Origin: Amyloporia xantha
Taxonomy: Eukaryota; Basidiomycota; Agaricomycetes; Polyporales; Adustoporiaceae
Assembly (NCBI GenBank): GCA_036971615.1
Contig: JAYKKR010000002.1
Location: forward strand, 1,426,001-1,490,000
Reading direction: 5' to 3'
DNA: 64,000 nt
Positions 22,215 through 34,231 of the stretch are shown piece by piece. Each line of letters begins with the position of its first letter. Positions within the stretch are counted from its first letter, which is position 1. A program made the translations under genes and the position numbers. Below the pieces are notes generated by a model. The model searched no databases. It was not told the DNA's origin and saw nothing but the letters and a program-made list of their open reading frames with translations.

Positions 22215-23812
22215 CTACGGCCATCCTTCCTCCCCTTGTCTTCTGCCCCTGAAATTGCATTCCACCAGCAGCGGCACGACACCGTTGTCCTCCGGGTCCG
22301 TGAAGAAATCCATCAGCGTCCACCCGCGAATGCGCATATCGGCTTGCGAATTTTCCTTCTCCCGACGCCGAGCACCCCCGCGGCTGCTCTTATCCTGCCC
22401 GCCAAGCATGTCGAGCAGCCACTTGCCCACGCGCCCGTTGACACCTTCGACGCCAAGACCGAATTTGGGGTAGCCGAAGCCGCGGGCGACTGTCGGCGGG
22501 AAGGCGAGGGGAAAGCCGGACGCGGAGAAGAAGGATATGGCGAGCGTCGGGAACGGCGGATCGTCCGGCGGAGGGAGCAGGATCTGCGTCGCCAGCGCCG
22601 TCTTCTCGGGGATGGAAAGGAATGAGGGGATGTTGTACCTAAAAAGAATACAGGAAGTTTTAACCGTCCGTCTTCTCGCCGAAGCTAAGGAAAGGTCATT
22701 CACCAGTCATGCGTCCGGACGAGCGTGTCTTTGCACTGCCAGGTGAACCCTGTCTTGGCGCTGTCGGGCCATGCAGTGGGGTGAATACCCAGCCCCTCCA
22801 GACCGCCCTCCCAACCGGCACCGTCGCCCCCGAATCGACTAAACATCACTACCTGACCCCTCACCTCGCCAAGACGCGGTATACGATTTTCCAAGAACCA
22901 CATTTCCCGGCCACCAGGCCCGCTCACAATCTCCTCATGCACGAGCTCGGAGAAGAGCGCTGGAGAGGTGACCTCGAAGTCCTCCTGCTTGATGGACATG
23001 ACGATGGTTTCGCTGCGTGCGGACAGACTGGAGAGAAAGTCGTGTATTGTCGAGAGGATCTCCTGGAAAGGCGCGCGCTGCGGATAAATGCCGTGGTAGG
23101 CTATGAGGCGACCGTCGATCACGGCGAGCCGTATGTCAATGATGCGAATGCCGGACTCGAGCTGCACAGAGAGCGGTGTTGCTAATGACTGGCATTGGGA
23201 GATTGGCCAGCCGTAGAAGGCCATGCTAAAGATCGAAGTAAGTCATTATGAACCCCTCATAGATATGGCTCTGTACGAACGTGTCGTGGGTCCCTATATT
23301 CCAGTTTGAGCACCTCGCACAGAAAAGACATGGCTAATAAAAACTTACCGGGAAGCATCAAAGATGACAGGGGTAGCGAGTCTGGCATTTCGGCGAGAAA
23401 ACATGACATGTCTCGACGAGGCAGAATCAGTAGCCGATGGTGTCTACGCGACACCTGAGTAGTGGTGGGTCAACTTCTCGCGCTTGACCTCGAAGTAGAC
23501 AGTGGTACATACTCTGATGCGATACATCCGCCATGGACACCCGTCAGGGACTTCAACCACCCTCCACGCAGCACCGAGTGCCATGGGTAGACTAATGGTG
23601 AACGCATTTGGAACAACCACCCAGTCCTTCTCCGTATCTCCGTGGTGAGAGGGAGAAGTGAAGGTGATTTGGGAAGCGTGTTTGGATATGTAGGTGGTTG
23701 TCGAGAGTGAAGGCAAGAGCACTTTCACTTCTCGCTTTCCGAGTCCGAGCGCCGCTGCATTTTCGACAATGAGAATCTGGGAGGTATGATTCACTATGCT
23801 GAGCTGCTTCAT
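22215..23812 (-). CDS. PI-PLC X-domain-like phosphodiesterase
   Basis: A PLC-like phosphodiesterase of the PI-PLC X superfamily; the substrate is probably a phosphoinositide or related lipid, but this is inference. Exons: 23812-23513, about 23454-23349, a 13-nt microexon 23293-23281, 23225-22704 and 22638-22215. The first ~100 residues are a beta-rich domain (VNHTSQILIVENAAALGLG). The catalytic X-domain starts with SLMLPGTHDTMAFYG (first catalytic His), then GIRIIDIRLAV and AYHGIYPQ (second His). A long C-terminal part includes IPRLGEVRGQVVMFSRFGG and GYPKFGLGVEGVNGRVG. No signal peptide and no EF-hand or C2 domain. The start was put at MKQLSIVNH; a GTG-led extension is rejected. About 460 residues. 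Confidence 0.87.
23281..23293 (-). other. 13-nt microexon encoding GTHDT in the PI-PLC gene
   Basis: GGACCCACGACAC sits between AATATAG and GTTCGT. Joined to the flanking exons it restores MLPGTHDTMAFYG in frame. Skipping it shifts the frame and removes the catalytic histidine. Confidence 0.75.
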
Positions 23813-26800
23813 GTCCCAACCGCAGATGACAATGAGAACGAGGGCGGACACTTATCACTCGTCAGTCACAGAGCCAGAGGGCGGCCAGCTAGGGCCAACT
23901 GCAGAGAGACCGACGCGGACAGGTAAGCCGCAGTCGCGGAATCCAAAATGGCACGGACCGATCGTTCACCGGCAATTGCCTTGTCCATAAATAGCCAACT
24001 CGCTGCTATATTTAGACGTTCGTGTCAAAATAGCGTGAGACTGGACATTGTGAATTATAATGAGTGCAGAAGCTGGTCAGAATCAATATTGTAATAGGAA
24101 CCGCCCCCAAATATACCGGAAAGCTCTAGATTGGACACGGGGGTATAGTCTTTATAAAGGTCTGTCGTAGCTTGACGAACGTGCACCATCGACTCGCTTC
24201 GTAGTATTGATCGTCTTGGTCATTGGGACATATTTGTTGACACTCTGGGTCGTCAATGACGCTGCAATTCTACCGCTCCACCAGAACCGGTCATCGCGAT
24301 GTTGGAAGGGTGGCATGGGGCCAACGTATAGAGCGTGTTTATAACAGGAATGGCTGACTGGGAGTCGGATACCTCCACTGGCAGCCGCCGACACAATTCA
24401 TTCATTCATTGAAAGTAGGGGCTTACACTATGAGCTATCTTAGCTTCGTGTCGTGCAGCACGCCCATTGCAACTCGTACTAGTAGCAAATACGAAGTAGC
24501 GCTCTTCTAACGCAGGCCTAGGCCGCACAAAGCATGGGGAAAAGCTTGGGGCAGGTCGCAAGACCGCCGCAGTATTATGACAGATGAAGGGGGATCCTAC
24601 ACATGAGAGCGTCAAGCACAGCGTCTCTGTCACCGTCCCAGAGATTTGTCCAATCAGCGAGCGGCAAATGAAGCGCACTCAACCTTCTCAATTGTAGTGA
24701 CCCACCAGCGTCAGGCCACTCGTCCTGTCTTGTGACCATGTATTGTGGGCGGGTGCACTAGCGACTGTTCAATACCCATGTTTAGACGCTGTGGACCTGT
24801 CTATCGAGACGCGGTAGCAATGATCAGAGGCCCAGGCATTGTTCATAAGATTGGACGAATCCACGGTCCACTAGCGATCTGAATGGCTAGTTGAACGATT
24901 AAAGATGCTGTCGGACCGAGGGGGAGGAGGAGTTCAAACCCAGTCATACACGCTGTATATCAATCTTAGAGCTCGAGAGTAGCCATGTACGAAGCAATGC
25001 GAGAATGTGGGCTCCTCCGCTGGCAGGATCCATAGCATCGAGAATGACGCCGCAAGGTTCTGCCTATGTAACATGTACGTTTCGCGTCGCGAAGACTGGA
25101 GTAAACCCACGTCCAGGAAGCGCGCCTCAGGGAGAGATGCCTGAAGGGGAAAGGGCTTGGCAATCCATCAGCGGGGTAAGATCAGGGATCCGGGGATCGA
25201 AGACTCGTGAGATGCTGTGAACGCATGGGCAACGACACAGAAAGGCACAATGGAATGGGGGGAAGCGATCTGACCGACGGAAGCCCATGCACTACTGACT
25301 CAAGGACGTCGGCGAAGTGCTGGAATCCCCGGGGTCCACGGACAGCCTGACGATTGTCATTGTGGCAAGAAGCAGCCCACGCAGCGGGAATGAAGGACGA
25401 TTAGGCCACGTTGAGCTCACTGTGCTTGATTGAGAGGCAGGATATCAGAACCTCTGCGATAAGATCGGCCACTGGCAATTATGCGCCCACGGCATCGTCG
25501 GTGTTTCAGGCACCTGCGCGAACACCTAAGAAGGAGCGTGCTCGGGCTGCGTCGAGATAGCCTCCATTGGTGGCCTAGGTAGATTTTGCGAATATACATC
25601 ATGTCGTTGATATGAAGTAGAGAACCAATTCAGAATGATTTGTATACAGAACGACTTGAATGAGAAGAGCACCGGCTCCACAGGCTGCGCATCCTACGAG
25701 TCGAGAAGTCGATTTCACCACGAGGCCTTCGCGCGGTTGAACTGGCATTAACCAGACCTGTGCGTGGTTATAGCGAGACCAGAAAGCTGATCACGGAGTC
25801 GCACTCTTAGAAGGTAAATGAGCAGGATTGAGAGAGATGAACGCACGAGACAGTCATTCCTGTCGCCCGAGCGAACGAGGACGTGAGCCAGTAGAACAGG
25901 CGGAAAGCGCTCACGATGCACAGACCGCCAGAAGGCAGGGCAGAGGCTTCCATATGACAGCCTCGGTCAGGGCACCGGGATGAGAAGGGATGCCCATTCG
26001 GATATGAACGTGGAAATTGTGGTTCAGAAGAAGTTTGATTAGGCCCGCACACGATGATGTGTAGTGACAGAGCTCTAGTTGATGCCTTGACGAGTGGATT
26101 GCACAGTGAATAGACACAGCACACGCGATGAGCTGGATTTCTTAGGGCTCTTTACGGTTCTCAAAGAATTGAGCATATGCGAAGAGATGAGTAGCATGAC
26201 CTATACGGGCATATCAGACGGGGTATCCGGGCCGGAACAAGACGCAGACATACAAATAAGATATCTCCGGGCCATTTCTTTGTCTGCCTCCGCCAGACAT
26301 ACTCTTCTGTAGTCGCACACGAATTTGATTTTCAGCCTAAAGGACTCCAGCACGAAACGGGCTATAAGCGGGGACACAATTTTCCGTCTATATTTGTGTC
26401 CGGGTCGTTCTCCCGTGAACACAAGAAAATAAACCTGGATCATCCCTAGAATAGATCTTCACTGCGGGTCTTGAAGGTCTCCTGATTGAAGATAATCCAT
26501 GGCAGTGTAGCGCCTCCCCGAATATACCTGGGCTTAGCGTTGGGGCACAGATCTCGGGCGCCTCCGGACCTTCAGCGAGAGGGATTTGCGAAATGAGAGA
26601 AGCAAGGAATAGCATACCGAGCCTACATGCCTGATTCGATGACAGTTCTTCTTCATATGCGAAGCTGGTCCGGCCGTATATCTGCCTTATCGCGTCGACG
26701 AGACATACATCATGCAAGGACGGAGACCTTTCGAGTCAGGTCCGCCACTCAAGCTACCTCGTCTGCCAACGGAGGTATAGCATCAAGTAGTCTGATGTCT

Positions 26801-28832
26801 CGACTCTCGAGGCGGCAGATAGAGGTCAAGATAAGAGTGAAGTCGACGAGCGTCGCCTCGGGCGTGGGCGTGTGAATTGCCGGGAATAGCGTTGATGGGA
26901 CGTAGTGCGATCTTGCTGCGGATATTCCTGCAAACTGGCACTCGAGCGGAGTCGACGACTGTAGTAGATTGCAGGCAACGTCGTGGGCTATCAGGGGGGC
27001 CAGAAATTCGTGCGCACATCACAGTGATCGCATAGTGTTCTCTGATGTGCATGCCACATAGATAAGATATTCTATGACGTTGTCGGTTCCAGTCGTCAAT
27101 GGGTCGTGTTGAGACAACGCAGAGCCAGTACAAGGAGGACGTACCGTGAAGTAACCACGAGGCATGAACGTGCACGATAGACAATCGCCACGATGCAGCT
27201 CTATAACGCAATAAGCGCGGGGATGGAACCGCCGCCGCCATGCGCCATGACGATGCGGTTTAGAGATTTGGAAATATAGAGCGACTCGGAGAGGAAAGCG
27301 AAGGTACTACCGATCCCACCACCCGCACTGGGAGACGGACACGTACGCCGGAGCCGAGAACGGAAGATTAGTGTGCGTAAGCAAGAAGATACGCAGGACA
27401 TCGGGACGAGCTGCGGTCACTCTGTGCGCACTGCGCACTCTATCACGAATATGCCACCACTCGACTGATCCATCACGTCGCCCCATGAGGTAGCACCTGT
27501 TCCCAGTGGGGCAAAGGGAAAGACAGCATAGATAAAAAGGTGCGAACAGAGGGGAGGGGGACGGCGACGATTGTATGGGTCACCCACGTTCCTTGAAACT
27601 GATCCAGATATTTGCACCCTGTATATTCCTACAGCCAAGGCTACGTGGCGCACTAGCATAGCCAGATATCCACCACCTCCCACCAGGACCAAGGGTAGCA
27701 GTCTCCCTTGTGTCGGAGAAAGTTTGCGCTTCTTCGCATGATCATCGGTCCTCTTGAGGAAATCCAACTCCCGCGCGCAGCATAGCATGATAGAGAATCT
27801 GACGCCTTTGCGCCCAGCGAACCCTTCTCGCTGTGAGTGTGAGACATGCGGACAATGAGAGACTGCGCGGGGGCCCTGTCGTCTCGGAAAGGCAGCGAAA
27901 GAGGGTACGGATTCAAACGAGATCGTGAGATACGGCGCAGGGGCCCGGGCACACCTCGGACAGGTCGAGAAGCGCTGCGTCAATCTCGCCGATAGGTTGA
28001 GCCAGGTGTATAAGTACGTGCAGAACCCTGTCGAACATCGTCATACCGGGACCTGGAGAAGGCGGACCCGCGTCGAAGACCACCGGGGGAATGTACCCGC
28101 AATTCGCAGCTTGGGAACGTGCACTCGTCAAATGGACAATCCGGGGGCCGTGGCTTACTATTCTATAAGAACGACGGTGAGAATGTGCGGGCAATGAGAG
28201 TAAGGAAAAGAGGCGGTAGGAGCCCTCATCTAAGCCAATGAATCTGCTGATCCCGATACGTATCTGCAGGCGGGCTGGTGTCATCATGCAGTAGTGTGTG
28301 TCACCCTACCGTTTGCAAAAGGCCAGCGATGTTATCTTTCGGTGTGACGCTCATGAATATATATCTACGGCTGAGGATACAGCCATGTCCCATCCATATC
28401 CACAATCGACTGGCAAGTGCCTACGCCAGTCGACGAAGGTCGCACTATCAGTGGCGTTTCAGCAGTAAACATCGATGATGTGACCGCTTGTGAACGGCGT
28501 ACTCGCGATACGCCGTTGCCCTGTGTCTCCCGCGTGGGCCCAGCTTGCAGTACTATCGAGGCTCACAGACCAAAAAGCAAGAAACGCGCAATGTCCTGAG
28601 AAAAATCGAGGATGTGAGGATAACTGTACGCAGATTTGGACAATATCAATCAAGACGTGAAACTCACCAACATTCCCATGCACGCCGGTTACCCCATGGC
28701 CATTACAAACTCCTACCTCTGGTGCTCCTCGACCGAGTCAGCAAATAGCTTGGAGCGTTGTCTGATCATGAGTCTGTCAACACAAGGCTGCAATGTAAGA
28801 AGCGATTCAACGATCGCCATCTCGGGAATTAG

Positions 28833-29107
28833 CACTGGATGCGGTTTAGAATATTTTCCAGTGAGATATGGTGAAAATATTGTAAAGTAAGTCAAAATAC
28901 TTTTAGCGTAATCGACTCTTGAGTATTTGGAAAATATGGAAAATATATTGTATAGGCTAGAAGATATTGTAAATGTGCTCAAAAGATTAGGATATCAATT
29001 GAAAAATATTAGGATTTTGTTTGCTGTAAAGGGCAAAACTTATTCTGACTATGTTTAGAATATCTTTAGAATATACTTGTCAGAAGTATTCTAAACCGCA
29101 TCCAGTG
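28833..29107. mobile_element. CACTA-like MITE with TAG target duplication
   Basis: Bases 28833-28853 are the exact reverse complement of 29087-29107 (21 bp, starting CACTGGATGCGG). TAG precedes (28830-28832) and follows (29108-29110) the 275-bp element. A 3-bp duplication with CACTR-type ends is the signature of the CACTA/EnSpm group. The body is A+T-rich, with repeated TTTAGAATAT words, and is non-coding. Confidence 0.82.
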
Positions 29108-29780
29108 TAGTGAAGGCCGGTACTATGTGGACGAAATGGCAAGGACCTCTGATACTTGGCCTGAATAATCCAAAGCGTCTCCAATTTCCATCTAAGAACG
29201 ATGGCATCTTACTAACGAACGCTACAGATATGGAGTTTTGTTCTCCAGATATTCATGTATATGTATCGAGTACATGATGAGATCTGATGAAGCGATAGCA
29301 CCGTCGACGTGGTCCGAGGCTTGAATTTGAGCCCCGGTGAACGATTCGTTGGCAGGAGTATGTCAATTCAATTAGGGATTGTGGAGCATACGTCAGTCAC
29401 AAGAACAGCGGATCGACGGTAATCCACAATACTTGAAGGCGGGTGAAGGAAAGGTGAAGAGCCATAGCGCTGTGGAGTAAGTAAGTATGAATGAACAGGC
29501 ACTCGGAGTCCTCCGCGAGCTGATGCGTCCTAGTGATCGATAGATCGATGCTATCCCTTGCTCTTAGCATCACCAACCACAGAAGACACATTTATATTGA
29601 CAGCAGATAACATGAAATATCCATTACACGCAACCTAAACACAAGGCACCATCTCCGACGCAGTAGACACTGCTTCACATGCGGTGCATGTCCCTTGCTA
29701 CACCACACTGAGCTCGATCTCCATTTCTTGTGTGGCCACAACCAAGAGGCGGGCAGAAAAAAAATTCGAGACGTCGACTG

Positions 29781-29800
29781 GATACGATACGATACGATAC
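29781..29800 (+). repeat. (GATAC)4 microsatellite
   Basis: Four perfect tandem copies of GATAC in the gene-poor region. Confidence 0.9.
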
Positions 29801-31559
29801 GACTGTGCATCCGGGGTCCCTGCAAATTTTTCGTTACTTGTGCAAATTTTTCGATATCTCAACTTCCTCTCCTTCGAATGGTTCAGATAAAATTGCTATA
29901 TGTAACTACTGTATAACATATACTACTACCAACACATGGAAGCGGTGCCAACGAAATACCATCTATGACGAAAAGATTTCAATGTAATCGCAATATACAC
30001 ACACACGTGACTTCTGCAATTATGATACTGCACGCACATTACGTACCGTATCGGACAGCGCCTAAAGGCCGTCAACTTGGCACGTGAGCCTTTTCAAGTG
30101 TTTGGGGTCCTACCATAGTCGACGTTCTGAATTCTTATCGTGCACGCCTCTTGGGCCACAACGGAAGATAATTCGGATATCACGACGGACATCTGCGGAA
30201 AGCGCCGCCCGAGCTCGTAGACGCGCTGCCCTGTCAGGGAGTCCCAGGACCCCGACAGCTGCCCCATGGGGATGGCGGAAACAAATGTGGAATGCCATAT
30301 GCATTACTCAGCTCCCCGCCTGGCAGTCAGTGACAGTCGTGCTGCGTGCGACGACGACGCGGTTCCTCACCGACAGCGGAGGACTGACGCGTGACCGATC
30401 ATTTTGGTAACACAGAGAACATCGACTCGTGATGCTCACCAGGCAATCGGAGTAAGATATCACTCTCAGCTCGATGAAACACCGATACTGATTCGGGTTT
30501 GACGGTCGTGAGGAAGTCGTAAACTGGGCGCTTGACGTTCCTTACGGTGGCCGCTACAATTTGGTTTATCGGTGTGTTAGTCAGGAGGTCGTGGTATGGA
30601 GCCTGACCACAGGCCAGAGGAGGACATCGGGAGCCACTTCAAGAAAGCAATACGGCAGACTGAGATGAAGGGAAGGTGTCGGCGTTGTACTGTGGGCGCT
30701 GGTTGACCCGCGCATGGTGGAAGAGTGGGTTGAAGGACCCGGGTATACATGTGGGACATGCTGTCCACAACCTGTTCCCCGATCTCTGTGTTCAGATGGC
30801 TGATAAACACACGCAGAGACCTCATGAGTAACACGCTGTAAGACTATGGCTCACCAAGCCCGCAGTTCCGCGGGCGTACAGCCCTTTTGATACAAAGATT
30901 TGTAAGAGCAGACAGGATGTACAGAGTAGATGCAATCCCCATTGACATGGATCTCGGAGAAGGAAATGGATGGTGTAATCCAACAGGTTTGGTATTACGC
31001 GTACGCTAGGAAACAGCCGGCGACTCGCGTCAGGGGGCGGCGACTCCGAGGACGCGCGTTGTCCGAAGCCTCAGAGGCGGTGTCACGAGCGCCGGCCAAG
31101 AGCGGACAAGCATGAACGGCATCAGGGCTGGCAGACACCGGAAAGCTCTGGAATCAAACCCAAGCAAGTAATTTGTAGTTGGCGGTGATAGATGGGCGGG
31201 TGCGCGCTTGGGGTTGAGGTCCGAGTCCGGATGAGATGATTTGAAGGTATCGATGGCGAGAGGACGACTTGGCCTCGCATTCGAGAAAGTCGGTGTAGAT
31301 CATGTGGGTGAAGGATGAAATGGCGGGAGGAACCTGGGCAGAAGGCCGAGCACATAGGCGACGTACGACCCGTGCGTCCGTCCCAAGCCAGGCAACCGAG
31401 ATCAGCTGGACGCTGGTTCGCGACGAATGTGGGAGGGCGGATTCACGTGTTTGAAGGAGGGAGAGGACCCCGGGTAGCGCGATTGTGGAACATGCCCGGG
31501 TTGGCAAGTCGCAGCTGCAGCCAGGGAATGCGTAACTTTGTTTGGAGCAATATACGCGA

Positions 31560-31660
31560 CCGTCTCCTCCTTCCCCTTCACGATCCACCCTCCGTGCCAC
31601 CCTCTCCTTCCTTCTTAACCCCTTCTCTCCACTCTTTCCTTCCCTCTTCTTCGTACATAA
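31560..31660 (+). promoter_or_regulatory. C/T-rich leader before the 31700 gene
   Basis: An almost pure pyrimidine stretch ends about 40 bases before the ATG. Such tracts are usual near transcription starts of strongly expressed basidiomycete genes. There is no TATA box. Confidence 0.45.
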
Positions 31661-31699
31661 CTCGCCATTTTGATTGGCACCAACTTCACCCACTGCACG

Positions 31700-34231
31700 A
31701 TGGCCACAGTCATCGCCCCCTCTTACCAACCTCGTCAGGGCATCCTGCTCAACCGCTCCCCATCTGTTTCGCCTTACCTCCACTCGACTTCCCTGCCTCC
31801 GCTCGTCCCGTCCAACTCGTCTCTCTCTTCCTCTACCTCCTCCGTCTCGAATCTGAATACATCCGACTCGGACTACGCCTCGTCTAGCACCCCTGCTTCT
31901 CCCCGCCGCGGCTCTCGTCCCCTCCATCCCCAGAAGCAGCTGCACCAGCCAAAGCCTCGCGCAGGGTCGACCCCCAACTCGCGGCGCATCCGCTTCGCAC
32001 CACTTCCAGATCCCCGTCGTGAGCTCTTCATCACAGATGCTGATCAGCCACAACTCCCCTCCGTCTTCCTTGAGGACTCGGACAGTCCTAAAGTCGGCCA
32101 AAATTACGTCTTGTCCACAGCTGAAAAACCCAATTCCCTCAGTTTGAAGGACCAAGAAGCGAAGCTGAAGACGGCTCCGATCAGCTCCCTCCTCTTCAGC
32201 GGTGACCCGAGTGTACGCTCGGTGGCCTCGGAGTCTACCCCGACCCTTGCCAGTACAGCCACCATCACTGCCAACCCTAACCCTAACGCTGCCAACGCGA
32301 CCGCGGGCTCGTCTTCCTATTCCAGCCCTTCTGATCTGGACGGCGGCGAGTGGAATATCCTCAATAATGCGGCATCGCCTCGGCCCTCTTCATTAAACTT
32401 ACCCGAAGACCCCCCGAGCAGGACGAACAGCGTCAAGGGGAAGAAATGGTCGAGGAAGCTATTGAAGCCACTGTTCGCGCCTCTCTCCAAGGCGAGCTGT
32501 TCGACGGATGACCTCCGCAGCTCTGCATCGACCACTAGCCTTAGCAGCACGTTGACGCTGCCGCACAGCCCAGGGGTCGAGGGCTGCTCTGTCGGGCTGG
32601 GCTCCAGCGCTAAATCGAGCGATAAGGAGAAGCCGAAGAAGAAGAAGCGCGAGGAGCCGGAGTGGATCCGCGAATTCGGTATGCCACTTTACCGATGGTC
32701 TAGTGAGGGCGACCCGATGGGCATTCCTGTGAACGCCCAGGGCCGTGCCATGACTATGTCGGAATTGAGAGACGCGGGTCCTGAGTTTTGGAAGAAACAC
32801 CACGAAGAGAGGATGCGTCGGCGGAGTGGCAGTGGGACCAGAATGTTGAACGGCAGAGTGTATGGCGCGAAAAGGATGAACGGCGGCAACGCGTTCGCGA
32901 ATATTCGGTGAGTCGATCTTTCTTGGGCTTGTATCTGTTTTCGGGCTTACTTGGTATAACTTTCTTTTCACTTTCTTCATTTCGCTCACATTCTTCCTTC
33001 ATTTCTTCCTGTATCTCTCGTTCTCCTCTACCAATCATCACCCGGAGCCCTGTCTGACTTCCCCCCTCCTCATACAGTTCCGAAGAGCCAGAGTTTGTCG
33101 AGTGGGGGTTCGGTGGCATGGGGAGTGTGCAGAAGGGTGGTGTAGGTGCCGGCATCTGGGCGAAGGTGCAGGCGGGCAGCGGCCTGAGTGTAGGCGCACA
33201 CGAGAGTGAGAATGTTCACAAGCAGAAAACGGAAAGAAGTGCAACCCGACCAAGCAGCGCTGGGAGGAACCGGGATGACGATGAAGACGGTAGTGGGATG
33301 GCTTGGGTAAAACGGCGGAAAGAGCAGCGAGAAAGGGAACAAAGGGAGAGAGAAGCCAGAGACCGCAAGGAACGAAAGAATGTCCAAGTCAATGTCGATG
33401 ATGGTGGGAAACAGCACGAGTTGGCGGTCGCCGAGTCGCCCCCTGGGACGGAGCCTCATTCAAGTGCGTCTGACCCTGATCCGCCGAAGAAAGACGGCGT
33501 CGACCACGCGTTCGGGGAAGTATTGTCGTCCTCGCCACCCGCGATGACTTCCCCGCTCCCCGAAGCTGGAACGCCGTCGGCTGAGGAGAAACACTTACTC
33601 ACTGCCGTGAACCTCCCGCCCGAGTTCCACCATCACCACAGCCATCATAGCCTTGGACATTCGCACTCGCATTCACGAAGCACGATAGAGAGGCTCCCGA
33701 GCCTTGTCAAGGGAGAGCCGGAACGAAGGGATAGTGCGGACACCGCGAGGAATGTGCCTCTAGCTGATCACGTGCACGCGCAGGCCCAGTTGGAAGTAGC
33801 ACAGACACAGATGGACGACACAGTGAAAGAAGACGAAAGCAGACATCGTACAGGGAGCACTGCATCTGGAGACAGTGCACAAAGCCATGGCTCTAGCTCT
33901 AGTTCCAGCGCAAGCAATGATATCGACGATGAAGGCGAGGCGCACGAACCTGAGAGCCCGAAGGATGACGAAGGCGAAGATGACGAAGATGACGAGTTTG
34001 AGGTGTGTTGGCTTTCTGTTCATAGTTTCCCAAGAATCGTGGCCTCGCCTAGTCTACCGCTTGCGTGTGCTACTCTTCGATGATTGTAATTTTCTGCGCA
34101 TATATGCTGACTTCATCACATTGCAGGACTCGGAGCGCGCTCGTTTCACAGCCATGGCTCTAGGTGCCGGTGTCGAGAAAATCAGCAGGCATAGGGCGAG
34201 CACGCCCCTGCAGGATGCGGACACGAACTAA
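31700..34231 (+). CDS. Long low-complexity protein of unknown function
   Basis: Not recognised. Three exons: 31700-32907, 33078-34002 and 34127-34231, 745 residues, all introns GT-AG and in frame. The N-terminal half is Ser/Pro-rich with a short RRIRFAPLPDPRR block and a basic patch (KKWSRKLLKPLF, then KEKPKKKKREEPEWIREFG). The middle has EEPEFVEWGFGGMGS and a charged coil around KRRKEQREREQREREARD. Further on are a His-rich run (HHHHSHHSLGHSHSHS), a Ser-rich run and an acidic run (DDEGEDDEDDEFE). The last exon reads SERARFTAMALGAGVEKI, which looks conserved. No signal peptide or membrane helix. Likely intracellular and largely disordered. The ATG at 31700 is used; the frame's earlier opening at a TTG is not needed. 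Confidence 0.75.

Larger units (their letters stand above)
23813..31699. other. 7.9-kb gene-poor stretch
   Basis: No supported gene. ORFs stay below about 190 codons on the minus strand (27417-27983 is the longest) apart from one that overlaps the 31700 gene; none has a recognisable domain or intron-bounded continuity. The stretch holds the CACTA-like MITE at 28833-29107, an A+T-rich patch inside it, a (GATAC)4 tract at 29781 and the C/T-rich leader of the next gene. A decayed gene or long non-coding transcript cannot be excluded. Confidence 0.6.

Noticed and set aside
25800..28290. Possible multi-exon membrane-protein gene on the minus strand
   Set aside because: Several hydrophobic fragments occur (for example near 25830-25920 and 27640-27710), but no set of exons with proper splice sites and continuous frame could be assembled.
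31154..32155. 333-codon minus-strand ORF
   Set aside because: It overlaps the start of the well-structured 31700 gene in antisense, has no domain, and reads as Arg/Gly-rich noise from a C/T-rich leader.
32273..32290. Telomere-like CCCTAACCCTAA words
   Set aside because: Only two units, inside the coding sequence of the 31700 gene (NPNPN), far from any contig end.
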